Positions 1 through 6,224 of a stretch of 8,138 bases of DNA are shown here, piece by piece (position 1 is the first letter of the stretch; the number at the start of each line of letters is the position of its first letter). The stretch spans positions 1 to 8,138 of the forward strand of contig JALTPW010000804.1 in the NCBI GenBank assembly GCA_026999335.1. The letters run 5' to 3'. Both the position numbers and the translations under genes were made by a program. The DNA comes from Chromatiales bacterium (lineage in GTDB: Bacteria; Pseudomonadota; Gammaproteobacteria; SZUA-152). The notes beneath the pieces were generated by a model. It worked only from the letters and a program-made list of their open reading frames with translations. It did not search any database and had not been told where the DNA came from.

Positions 1-129
1 GCTAATTTGGCCATAGTCGCAGAAGATTTGTTTGAGATTCAAAAAATCAACGCAGAAAGATTCTCGGAGGCTGCAAGAAATGCAGGAGTGCGAGAAGCAA
101 TCATTATGGATTTGATCGAGAATGAATGA
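1..129 (+). CDS. 3' end of an unrecognised gene (partial)
   Basis: Frame 1 is open from the window edge to a TGA at 127-129, giving the last 42 residues of a protein that starts outside the window. The visible tail is rich in Ala, Glu and Ile and looks helical, ending in MDLIENE. I do not recognise a family. The stop overlaps the ATG of the next gene as ATGA (126-129), so the two are probably co-transcribed and translationally coupled. Codon use is AT-rich like the next gene and unlike the isc operon, so both probably belong to the same acquired segment. Confidence rests on the tight overlap and the open frame; function is unknown. Confidence 0.55.
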   Translation, partial: ANLAIVAEDLFEIQKINAERFSEAARNAGVREAIIMDLIENE

Positions 130-575
130 TTATGTCTATGCAAATGTCTTTCATAAAAACATCAAAAGGAACGGGAACTCGTATGTTGGGAAAGCTGAAA
201 TGGTTTCCTGATGAATATGAAGTTGTTACTGGTGGCTATGGAAAGGGTGCAATTCCAGATGGATCATATGATATAGGTGTTTATAAAGCTGTCGAAGGTG
301 ATAGAGCAAGCATGAAATCAGGCTTCATCAATCCTATAACAGGTAGAGGTTGGTTTCTCCCTCTTTCTCCAAAGTTTTCAACAGCCAGGTATGGCTTCGG
401 CATACATCCAGATGGCAATTTGCCTGGCACTAAAGGTTGTGTCGGATTGCAAGGTGGGGATATTAAGAAATTTTGGGATAAATGGATGAGAACACCATTA
501 AAAATGCGTCCATCTTCCTTGCTTGTAACGACAGACATCAAAGTAGGAGCTAACACAGCTCTAGCGGAGAAATAA
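126..575 (+). CDS. L,D-transpeptidase-like (YkuD-type) protein, small, no signal peptide
   Basis: A 149-residue protein. Residues 88-108 carry a cysteine catalytic signature: RYGFGIHPDGN with His94, then GTKGCVGL with Cys105. This resembles the H...(S/T)xGC motif of YkuD-fold L,D-transpeptidases, which cut or cross-link peptidoglycan stem peptides through an active-site Cys. The glycine-rich stretch at 36-53 (GGYGKGAIPDGSYDIGVY) resembles the strand-turn 'PxGxY' segment that precedes the catalytic half in such domains. There is no signal peptide, membrane segment or LysM domain, so a classical cell-wall enzyme is unlikely. Proteins of this size and design are found among phage proteins and among type VI secretion effectors such as the Tlde1 family; that role is inference. 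Met1, Met3, Met5 and Met7 are all possible starts; the first is taken because it overlaps the upstream stop, although no strong ribosome site is visible. The gene is AT-rich, which suggests transfer. The fold is moderately sure, the biological role is not. Confidence 0.6.
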   Translation: MIMSMQMSFIKTSKGTGTRMLGKLKWFPDEYEVVTGGYGKGAIPDGSYDIGVYKAVEGDRASMKSGFINPITGRGWFLPLSPKFSTARYGFGIHPDGNLPGTKGCVGLQGGDIKKFWDKWMRTPLKMRPSSLLVTTDIKVGANTALAEK

Positions 576-766
576 ACACCTTCGTCCCAAGGAGCGAGGT
601 ATTAAATTCACTTGCTTCACATTGTCCGGCGTTCGTTCGCTGTACGCAGCAGGGAATAGAATCCTCGGGGATTTAATGAGGCACTTGTTTTGTATTCGCA
701 AAAATGCGCTGTTTTGAATTTCCGCAGAGCAAAGCGCTAGCAGGTAAAGGGTATAGCCAAACACTT

Positions 767-1993
767 ATGAGTACTACGAGAAAACGTCCCATCTACATGG
801 ATTATGCGGCCACCACGCCGATGGATCCGCGCGTCGCCGAAAAACTGCGACAGTTTTTGACCCCGGACGGTGAATTCGGCAACCCGGCCTCACGCTCTCA
901 CGTCTATGGCTGGCATGCCGAAGAGGCGGTGGAGACGGCGCGCAGGCAGGTTGCCGAACTGGTCAATGCCAATCCCAAAGAGATCGTCTGGACCTCCGGT
1001 GCTACCGAGTCCGACAACCTGGCCATTAAGGGCGTGGCGCACTTTCATGCCCGAAAGGGCAAACACATCGTCACCAGCAAGACCGAGCATAAGGCGGTGC
1101 TGGACAGCTGTCGCCAACTGGAGCGCGAGGGCTTCGAGGTCACCTATCTCGATCCCGAAGCCAATGGCCTCATCGACCTGGGCAAGCTGGAAGCAGCCCT
1201 GCGTGACGACACCACGCTGGTTTCCATCATGCACGTCAACAATGAGTTGGGGATCATTCAGGACATCGCCGCCATCGGCGAGTTGACCCGTGCGCGCAAG
1301 ATCCTGTTTCACGTCGACGCCGCCCAATCCGCTGGCAAGCTGCCCATCGACCTGTCGGCTCTGAAGGTGGATCTGATGTCATTTTCCGGGCACAAGATCT
1401 ACGGCCCCAAGGGTATCGGCGCCCTCTACGTGCGCCGCAAACCGCGTGTACGCCTGGAGGCGCAGATGCACGGTGGTGGCCACGAGCGCGGTATGCGCTC
1501 CGGCACCCTGGCCACCCATCAGATTGCCGCCATGGGTGAGGCCTTTCGCATCGCCAGTGAGGAAATGGTGGCCGAGACCGCGCGTCTCACCGCCCTGCGT
1601 GATCGCCTGTACAATGGTCTCAAGGACATGGAAGAGGTGTACGTCAATGGCGATCTCGAGCACGGCGTGCCTAATGTGCTCAATATCAGTTTCAACTTCG
1701 TCGAAGGTGAATCCTTGATCATGGCGTTGAAAGATCTGGCGGTGTCGTCCGGTTCCGCTTGCACCTCGGCCAGCCTGGAGCCGTCTTACGTGTTGCGCGC
1801 CCTGGGCCGCAGTGACGAACTGGCGCACAGTTCCATTCGCTTCAGCATCGGTCGCTTTACCACCGCGGAAGAGATCGACGACACCATTGAATACGTGCGC
1901 GGGGCCATCGGCAAGCTGCGCGAACTGTCTCCGTTGTGGGACATGTACAAGGAAGGCATCGACCTGTCGCAGGTCAAATGGGCGGCGCACTGA
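767..1993 (+). CDS. iscS: Cysteine desulfurase IscS
   Basis: A PLP-dependent, cytosolic homodimeric enzyme that converts cysteine to alanine and carries the sulfur as a persulfide to IscU and other acceptors such as tRNA thiolation enzymes. The 408-residue length is close to the 404 of E. coli IscS. Visible signatures: the N-terminal YMDYAATTPMDPRV; TEHKAV with His108, which stacks on PLP; HVDAAQS with Asp184 and Gln187; the PLP-binding Lys210 in SFSGHKIYGPKG; the mobile catalytic loop SSGSACTSASLEPS with Cys332; and the C-terminal tail ending KWAAH, which docks IscU. An in-frame ATG at 704 would add 21 residues with no counterpart in the family, so the ATG at 767 is chosen. AAAGGG at 746-751 is a rather distant ribosome site (15 bases). 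It is first in the isc cluster here; iscR, normally just upstream, is absent and I saw no IscR-type operator or clear promoter in 576-766. Confidence 0.97.
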   Translation: MSTTRKRPIYMDYAATTPMDPRVAEKLRQFLTPDGEFGNPASRSHVYGWHAEEAVETARRQVAELVNANPKEIVWTSGATESDNLAIKGVAHFHARKGKHIVTSKTEHKAVLDSCRQLEREGFEVTYLDPEANGLIDLGKLEAALRDDTTLVSIMHVNNELGIIQDIAAIGELTRARKILFHVDAAQSAGKLPIDLSALKVDLMSFSGHKIYGPKGIGALYVRRKPRVRLEAQMHGGGHERGMRSGTLATHQIAAMGEAFRIASEEMVAETARLTALRDRLYNGLKDMEEVYVNGDLEHGVPNVLNISFNFVEGESLIMALKDLAVSSGSACTSASLEPSYVLRALGRSDELAHSSIRFSIGRFTTAEEIDDTIEYVRGAIGKLRELSPLWDMYKEGIDLSQVKWAAH

Positions 1994-2051
1994 GGTCTTT
2001 TTTCCGCTACACCGCAAGCCGCGCAAACGAACAGATTAGAGGTAAGACATC

Positions 2052-2465
2052 ATGGCATACAGTGACAAGGTTCTGGATCATTACGAAAACCCCCGCAACG
2101 TCGGCAACATGGATGCCGAGGAAAAGAACGTCGGCACCGGTATGGTGGGCGCGCCTGCCTGCGGTGACGTGATGCGCCTGCAGATCAAGGTCAACGACGA
2201 GGGCGTTATCGAGGATGCACGTTTTAAGACCTACGGCTGTGGTTCGGCCATCGCCTCCAGCTCCCTGCTCACCGAGTGGGTGAAAGGCAAGACCCTGGAT
2301 GAGGCCGGCAAGATCAAAAATACCGAGCTGGCCGAAGAGTTGGCTTTGCCGCCGGTAAAAATTCACTGCTCGGTACTGGCCGAGGACGCCATCAAGGCCG
2401 CTATTGAAGACTTCCGTGGCAAGCAGAGTGGCAAAGCGGGCAATAACAAGGCCGAGTCGGCCTGA
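2052..2465 (+). CDS. iscU: Fe-S cluster scaffold protein IscU
   Basis: The scaffold on which [2Fe-2S] and [4Fe-4S] clusters are built from IscS sulfur and iron before transfer to apoproteins. The protein has 137 residues. The ligands fall at the same numbers as in E. coli: Cys37 and Asp39 (GAPACGDVM), Cys63 (YGCGSAIASSS), His105 and Cys106 (KIHCSVLAEDAI). LPPVK at 99-103 is the motif that HscA binds. The last roughly 14 residues, KQSGKAGNNKAESA, are a polar, low-complexity extension beyond the E. coli end and are likely disordered. AGAGG at 2038-2042 sits nine bases before the ATG, a good ribosome site. It follows iscS after 58 bases and precedes iscA by 14 bases, so it is part of one transcript. 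Confidence 0.98.
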   Translation: MAYSDKVLDHYENPRNVGNMDAEEKNVGTGMVGAPACGDVMRLQIKVNDEGVIEDARFKTYGCGSAIASSSLLTEWVKGKTLDEAGKIKNTELAEELALPPVKIHCSVLAEDAIKAAIEDFRGKQSGKAGNNKAESA

Positions 2466-2479
2466 GGCGGTAAACAGCT

Positions 2480-2803
2480 ATGGCAATTTCACTGACCGAT
2501 GCCGCCGCCGCGCGTATCAAGACCTTTCTCGAAAACCGTAACAGTGGTTATGGCCTGCGTCTGGGCGTGAAGACCAGCGGCTGCTCCGGCATGGCCTATG
2601 TGCTGGAATTCGCCGACCAGAGCGAGGGGGATGACACGGTGTTCGAGGACAAGGGCGTGAAAATCATCATCGACCCGAAAAGCCTGGTCTATCTTGACGG
2701 CACCGAGCTGGACTATGCAAAAGAAGGTCTGAATGAAGGTTTTAAGTTCAATAACCCGAACGTCAAGGACAGCTGCGGCTGCGGCGAAAGCTTTACCGTT
2801 TGA
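2480..2803 (+). CDS. iscA: A-type Fe-S carrier IscA
   Basis: An A-type carrier that takes Fe-S clusters, or iron, from the IscU machinery and delivers them to target apoproteins, mainly [4Fe-4S] enzymes. At 107 residues it equals E. coli IscA. The three conserved cysteines are present: Cys35 in KTSGCSGMAY, and Cys99 and Cys101 in the C-terminal DSCGCGESF. The family's central segment, from VKIIIDPKSLVYLDGTELDY on, is intact. GAGG at 2464-2467, overlapping the iscU stop, is the likely ribosome site. The stop TGA (2801-2803) overlaps the hscB start as TGATG, so translation of the two is probably coupled. IscA is told from ErpA and SufA by context and by the compact N-terminus. Confidence 0.97.
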   Translation: MAISLTDAAAARIKTFLENRNSGYGLRLGVKTSGCSGMAYVLEFADQSEGDDTVFEDKGVKIIIDPKSLVYLDGTELDYAKEGLNEGFKFNNPNVKDSCGCGESFTV

Positions 2804-3348
2804 TGCAAGCCAGCGATCTGACTAGCAACTATTTCGAGTTATTCGCCTTGCCGGTGTCTTTTAGTGTTGATGGCGCGGCGCTCTCCGAGCGTTACCGCGA
2901 ATTGCAGCGTGTGGTGCATCCGGACAGATTCGTCAATGCCTCGGATGCCGAACGGCGCCTGTCCATGCAGCTGGCCGCGCGTGTTAACGAGGGTTTTCGG
3001 ATCCTCAAGGATCCGTTGGCGCGCGCCCGTTATCTGCTCGAACTCAAGGGTGTTGCCCTCGACGATACCGATACCCGCCTCGACGGCGGCTTTCTGATGC
3101 AGCAGATGGAACTGCGAGAACGCATGGACGCGGTGAAAGGTGCGGCTGACGCCGGGCAGCGTCTGTACGAGCTACGTGACGCCATCTGCGCGCTGGAGAG
3201 TCAGTTGCTGGACGAGCTGTCTTCGTTGTTTAGCGACGGCTCGCCGCCGGCCTTGCAGCGAGCGCGTGATGCAAGCCGCAAGTTACAGTTTTTCCACCGT
3301 CTCGGTGAAGAAATGGCCCAGCTGGAAGACGAGCTGGCCATGTCCTGA
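2803..3348 (+). CDS. hscB: Fe-S co-chaperone HscB (J-domain protein)
   Basis: A DnaJ-type co-chaperone (Hsc20) that brings IscU to HscA and stimulates the HscA ATPase during cluster release. The protein has 181 residues from the ATG at 2803; E. coli HscB has 171. The N-terminal J-domain begins NYFELFALP and carries the HPD motif at residues 39-41 (VVHPDRF). It is followed by the NEGFRILKDPLARARYLLEL helix, typical of HscB. The C-terminal IscU-binding helical domain starts around residue 93 (FLMQQMELRE) and ends in FFHRLGEEMAQLEDEL. A TTG one codon upstream could also be read as a start, but the ATG overlapping the iscA stop (TGATG) is the natural coupled choice. No glycine/phenylalanine or zinc-finger region follows the J-domain, which separates it from DnaJ. 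Confidence 0.96.
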   Translation: MQASDLTSNYFELFALPVSFSVDGAALSERYRELQRVVHPDRFVNASDAERRLSMQLAARVNEGFRILKDPLARARYLLELKGVALDDTDTRLDGGFLMQQMELRERMDAVKGAADAGQRLYELRDAICALESQLLDELSSLFSDGSPPALQRARDASRKLQFFHRLGEEMAQLEDELAMS

Positions 3349-3401
3349 ACGGCGGCGTTTAATTGAGAACATCCCTCTAGCCAATAAAGTTGTAAACCAT
3401 T

Positions 3402-5282
3402 ATGGCCTTATTACAGATCAGCGAGCCGGGACAGACCGCCGCCCCGCATCAGCATAAGCTGGCGGCCGGCATCGACCTCGGCACCACCAATTCCCTCGTC
3501 GCCACCGTGCGTAGCGGTTTGGCGGAGACCCTGCCGGACGAAAACGGCAGCCACCTGTTACCTTCCGTGGTGCGCTATCGCCTCGGCCTGCCACCGCAGG
3601 TGGGCGAGGAGGCCAGGGCGGCGTTGATCGAAGATCCACACAATACCATCAGTTCCGTGAAGCGCTTCATGGGCCGGGGTCTGGCGGATATTTGTAAGGG
3701 CTGCAGCTGTTCCGAGTACGATTTTGCAGAAAGTGCCGGGAGCGATTCCAGCGTGCCGCGTATCCGCACCGTGGCCGGTGACATCAGTCCGGTGGAGGCC
3801 TCGGCGGAAATCCTCAAGACCCTCAAGGCGTGCGCAGAAAAAACCCTCGATGGCGAACTTACCGGTGTGGTGATCACCGTGCCGGCCTATTTCGACGACG
3901 CCCAGCGTCAGGCCACCAAAGACGCCGCGCAGCTGGCCGGACTCACTGTGTTGCGTCTGCTCAATGAACCCACTGCGGCCGCCGTGGCTTACGGTCTGGA
4001 TCGTGAGTCCGAGGGCGTGCATGTGGTCTACGATCTGGGCGGTGGTACCTTTGATATCTCCATTCTGCGCCTCAATCGCGGCGTGTTCGAGGTCATGTCC
4101 ACCGCCGGTAATACCGCCCTTGGTGGCGACGATTTCGACCGCACCATCGCCCAGTGGCTGGCCGGGCAGGCCGGATTGGGTGCAGAGATGACGGTGCACA
4201 AAATGCGCGCCCTGCGTGCCGAGGCCTGCCGCGCCAAAGAGGCCCTGTCTGATGTCGAGTCGGTGAGTGTCGCTGTGCCCCGTGATGACGGCAGCGTATG
4301 GCAGGGTGAGCTGGATCGCGAGCAGCTCAATGCGTTGATCGATCCCCTGATCCAAAAGACGCTCTCGCCCTGCCGCCGCGCCCTGCGCGATGCCGGCATT
4401 GAACTGGACGAGATCGAGGACGTGGTGATGGTTGGTGGCTCCACCCGCTCACCGCGGGTGCGTGAGCGGGTGGGCGAATTTTTCCACTGCGAAGTGTTGG
4501 TGGACATCGACCCGGACAAGGTCGTGGCCGTAGGCGCCGCCATCCAGGCCGACGTGTTGGTGGGCAATAAGCCTGACGACGAAATGCTGTTGCTGGACGT
4601 GATCCCGTTGTCACTGGGCATCGAGACCATGGGGGGGCTGGTGGAGAAGGTGATCCCGCGCAATGCCACTATTCCCTGTGCCAAGGCGCAGGATTTCACC
4701 ACCTTCAAGGATGGCCAGACCGCCCTCGCCGTGCATGTCGTGCAGGGCGAGCGCGAGCTGGTCAGCGATTGCCGTTCTTTGGCGCGTTTCGAGCTGCGCG
4801 GCATCCCCCCCATGGCCGCTGGCGCGGCGCGCATCCGCGTCACCTTTCAGGTCGACGCCGATGGTTTGCTTTCTGTCACGGCCCGTGAGCAGGCCTCCGG
4901 CGTCGAGAGCAGCGTACAGGTAAAACCGTCCTATGGTCTCAGCGACAGTGAGATCGAACAGATGCTGCGTGATTCCATGGCCCACGCGGAAGAGGACGTT
5001 GCCGCGCGCAACCTGCGTGAGATGCAGGTGGAGGCCAGACGCGCCATCGAGGCGCTGGAATCGGCCCTGGCCAGCGACGCCGCCCTGCTCAGCGCCGACG
5101 AACGCACGCGTCTTGATGCCGCCCTCGAAGACCTGCGCGCCAAGGCTGAAGGCAGTGACCATTTGTCCATCAAACAGGCCATCGAGGCCCTTAATATAGC
5201 CAGTGACGGTTTCGCCGCACGCCGCATGGATGCTGGCATCCATGCGGCCATGGCGGGTCATAAACTGGAAGAATTCAGCTAA
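3402..5282 (+). CDS. hscA: Fe-S chaperone HscA (Hsp70 family)
   Basis: A specialised Hsp70 that binds the LPPVK motif of IscU and, with HscB, uses ATP to release the Fe-S cluster to acceptors. It has 626 residues (E. coli 616) and the same first ten residues, MALLQISEPG. The ATPase domain shows the phosphate-1 loop AGIDLGTTNS (22-31), VITVPAYFDDAQRQATKDAA (157-176), LLNEPTAAAVAYGLD (186-200), phosphate-2 DLGGGTFDISIL (211-222) and VMVGGSTRSPRVRERV (342-357). The linker DEMLLLDVIPLSLGIETMGG (393-412) leads to the substrate-binding domain, and a helical lid ends at FAARRMDAGIHAAMAGH. Oddity: residues 98-103 read CKGCSC, a CxxCxC cluster in a variable loop of the ATPase domain where E. coli HscA, as I recall it, has no cysteines. 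The gap after hscB is 53 bases and the ribosome site is weak, so expression may differ slightly from hscB. Confidence 0.97.
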   Translation: MALLQISEPGQTAAPHQHKLAAGIDLGTTNSLVATVRSGLAETLPDENGSHLLPSVVRYRLGLPPQVGEEARAALIEDPHNTISSVKRFMGRGLADICKGCSCSEYDFAESAGSDSSVPRIRTVAGDISPVEASAEILKTLKACAEKTLDGELTGVVITVPAYFDDAQRQATKDAAQLAGLTVLRLLNEPTAAAVAYGLDRESEGVHVVYDLGGGTFDISILRLNRGVFEVMSTAGNTALGGDDFDRTIAQWLAGQAGLGAEMTVHKMRALRAEACRAKEALSDVESVSVAVPRDDGSVWQGELDREQLNALIDPLIQKTLSPCRRALRDAGIELDEIEDVVMVGGSTRSPRVRERVGEFFHCEVLVDIDPDKVVAVGAAIQADVLVGNKPDDEMLLLDVIPLSLGIETMGGLVEKVIPRNATIPCAKAQDFTTFKDGQTALAVHVVQGERELVSDCRSLARFELRGIPPMAAGAARIRVTFQVDADGLLSVTAREQASGVESSVQVKPSYGLSDSEIEQMLRDSMAHAEEDVAARNLREMQVEARRAIEALESALASDAALLSADERTRLDAALEDLRAKAEGSDHLSIKQAIEALNIASDGFAARRMDAGIHAAMAGHKLEEFS

Positions 5283-5299
5283 GCGAACGCGACATCCAC

Positions 5300-5638
5300 A
5301 TGCCAAAAATCATTTTTCTGCCCCACGAAGAAATCTGCCCCGAGGGTGCCGTCATCGAGGTCGAGTCGGGCACCACCATCTGCGATGCGGCACTGGCCAA
5401 TGGCATCGAGATTGAGCATGCCTGCGAGAAATCCTGTGCTTGCACCACCTGTCATGTCATCGTGCGCGAGGGTTTCGAGTCCCTGCCCGAGGCCAGCGAA
5501 GACGAGGAAGACATGCTGGACAAGGCCTGGGGTCTGGAGCCGGATTCCCGTCTCAGTTGCCAGGCGGTGGTGGACGACAAAGACTTGGTGGTGGAGATTC
5601 CCAAGTACACCATCAACATGGTGTCCGAGAGTCATTGA
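5300..5638 (+). CDS. fdx: [2Fe-2S] ferredoxin of the ISC system
   Basis: An adrenodoxin-like [2Fe-2S] ferredoxin that donates electrons for cluster assembly on IscU and IscS. The protein has 112 residues (E. coli Fdx 111). The cluster ligands are Cys42, Cys48 and Cys51 in EHACEKSCACTTCH and the distal Cys87 in SRLSCQAVV; the non-ligand Cys46 of the E. coli protein is also kept. The C-terminal segment LVVEIPKYTINMVSESH is the usual family ending. The acidic stretch EASEDEEDMLDKAWGLEP is the interaction surface in this family. It starts 17 bases after the hscA stop and is the last gene of the operon here. iscX, which usually follows fdx in Gammaproteobacteria, is not found; non-coding repeat DNA begins about 50 bases later, with no hairpin-plus-T-run terminator in between. 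Confidence 0.97.
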   Translation: MPKIIFLPHEEICPEGAVIEVESGTTICDAALANGIEIEHACEKSCACTTCHVIVREGFESLPEASEDEEDMLDKAWGLEPDSRLSCQAVVDDKDLVVEIPKYTINMVSESH

Positions 5639-5687
5639 TGGAGGGTATTTTTCATAGTGGATTATGAGCCTTAAAAAGAGGGCGCTA

Positions 5688-5707
5688 CCTGACGGCTCCC
5701 CACAAAA
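5688..5707 (+). repeat. Left terminal inverted repeat
   Basis: Twenty bases beginning CCTGACGG and ending CACAAAA. They are the exact reverse complement of 6205-6224. The match breaks off on the outer side at the next base (A against C) and becomes irregular on the inner side, so the element end is placed at 5688. Confidence 0.8.
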
Positions 5708-5716
5708 TTAGCAAGT

Positions 5717-5792
5717 AGTCTGGGTTGAGCGTAGCGAAACCCGGGAATTTATCGTACGCCTCCCCCGGAGTTTCTCAGGTTCAACCCAGGCT
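5717..5792. repeat. Hairpin-forming intergenic repeat (CTGGGTTGA type) in the left arm
   Basis: CTGGGTTGA at 5720-5728 pairs perfectly with TCAACCCAG at 5781-5789, and the AGT and GCT flanks extend the stem with one G-T pair. Inside, AAACCCGGG near 5737 pairs with CCCGGAGTTT near 5764-5773, allowing one bulged base. The wording 'gggttgagcgtagcgaaaccc' is typical of short dispersed repeats seen between genes of many proteobacteria; that comparison is from memory. It sits immediately inside the left terminal repeat. Confidence 0.6.
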
Positions 5793-5818
5793 GCGTTTCT
5801 GCGCAATCCATTGAAATA

Positions 5819-5848
5819 CTAAACTGCCACCTAAAGTAGGTGGGTTAG
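5819..5848. repeat. Short hairpin CCACCT/AGGTGG
   Basis: CCACCT at 5827-5832 pairs with AGGTGG at 5838-5843 around a five-base loop, and CTAA (5819-5822) pairs with TTAG (5845-5848) beyond a small internal loop. No T-run follows, so it does not look like a terminator. It is one of the side hairpins in the left arm of the foldback element. Confidence 0.45.
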
Positions 5849-5860
5849 TGCATTCGGTAC

Positions 5861-6078
5861 TGATGACTAATTCTACTCCGTTACATTTAACTTGCTGAGT
5901 CAACATTCCCGCCCCGAGGACTGGGGTATTGAGAGGAATTCACCCACTACACATTGTGCAACGCTGGTTCGCGGCACCAAAAGTAGGCGCTTTTCGTAAA
6001 GAACCTACTTTTGGTAGGCGAGCTGTGGGTAATTAACTCCTCAGAGATTAAAGTAACAGAGTAGAACTAACGTCATCA
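5861..6078. repeat. Inner inverted arms of the foldback element
   Basis: The left arm 5861-5899 (TGATGAC...TTCTACT...GCTGAG) aligns with the reverse complement of 6040-6078 (TGATGAC...TTCTACT...TCTGAG). Both are 39 bases, with TGATGAC identical, a two-base gap and a few substitutions. The pairing goes on towards the centre through AATTCACCCAC (5937-5947) and GTGGGTAATT (6025-6034). The pattern is what an old, once perfect palindrome looks like after point mutations and small insertions. Confidence 0.6.
5976..6015. repeat. Perfect 12-bp stem-loop at the centre of the element
   Basis: ACCAAAAGTAGG (5976-5987) is followed by a 16-base loop and then its exact complement CCTACTTTTGGT (6004-6015). 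The loop contains a further small CTTT/AAAG pairing. It marks the symmetry centre of the longer foldback structure. The following bases are not T-rich, so a Rho-independent terminator is not supported. Confidence 0.7.
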
Positions 6079-6130
6079 ACTTCGCACCGTCATAAACGCG
6101 CATGAGTCAAAACATTAAACTTAAGCATGT

Positions 6131-6196
6131 AGGGTGGGCACTGTGCCCACGTGGTTGACCTATATTCCACGTGGGCATGAAAAATCTGCCCACCCT
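6131..6196. repeat. Hairpin-forming GGGTGGGCA repeat in the right arm
   Basis: The outer stem AGGGTGGGCA (6131-6140) pairs perfectly with TGCCCACCCT (6187-6196). The inner stem TGCCCACGTGG (6144-6154) pairs perfectly with CCACGTGGGCA (6167-6177). An alternative hairpin, GTGGGCA-CTG-TGCCCAC (6134-6150), can also form. 'Tagggtgggcactgtgcccacg' is the wording of a dispersed intergenic repeat common in proteobacterial genomes, from memory. It lies just inside the right terminal repeat, mirroring the different hairpin repeat in the left arm. Confidence 0.65.
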
Positions 6197-6204
6197 GCTA
6201 GGCT

Positions 6205-6224
6205 TTTTGTGGGGAGCCGTCAGG
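6205..6224 (-). repeat. Right terminal inverted repeat
   Basis: Twenty bases beginning TTTTGTGGGGAG and ending CGTCAGG, the exact reverse complement of 5688-5707. The truncated hsdR reading frame begins right at its outer edge. Confidence 0.8.

Larger units (their letters stand above)
5688..6224. mobile_element. Foldback or MITE-like non-coding element with 20-bp terminal inverted repeats
   Basis: The ends are exact inverted copies: 5688-5707 begins CCTGACGGCTCCCC and 6205-6224 is its perfect 20-base complement. The interior pairs with itself as well: 5861-5899 pairs with 6040-6078 with a small gap and a few mismatches, 5937-5947 with 6025-6034 (one bulge), and 5976-5987 with 6004-6015 (perfect). 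So the whole 537 bp can fold as one long, interrupted hairpin. Side hairpins are inserted along both arms. No ORF with a recognisable product lies inside, so if it moves it depends on a transposase elsewhere. A target-site duplication is not clear: CTA occurs at 5685-5687 and again at 6227-6229, but two bases separate the second copy from the repeat. It occupies the spot downstream of fdx where iscX could be expected. The repeat family is not one I can name. Confidence 0.6.

Noticed and set aside
578..600. Imperfect hairpin after the L,D-transpeptidase-like gene as a terminator
   Set aside because: The stem has two internal mismatches and no T-run follows.
561..764. A 67-residue minus-strand frame filling the gap before iscS
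   Set aside because: No family resemblance, no ribosome site and no neighbour on that strand.
704..766. A longer IscS start at 704
   Set aside because: The extra 21 residues have no match in the family, and no ribosome site precedes 704. The ATG at 767 gives a normal IscS N-terminus.
2800..2802. TTG start for hscB
   Set aside because: The ATG one codon later overlaps the iscA stop as TGATG and is the natural start.
3558..4843. Two long minus-strand frames (265 and 271 residues) across hscA
   Set aside because: They lie antisense to a clear, full-length hscA. Such long shadow frames are expected in GC-rich coding DNA.
5720..6015. Repeated hairpins taken as a CRISPR array
   Set aside because: The hairpins differ in sequence and are not regularly spaced direct repeats; no cas genes are present.
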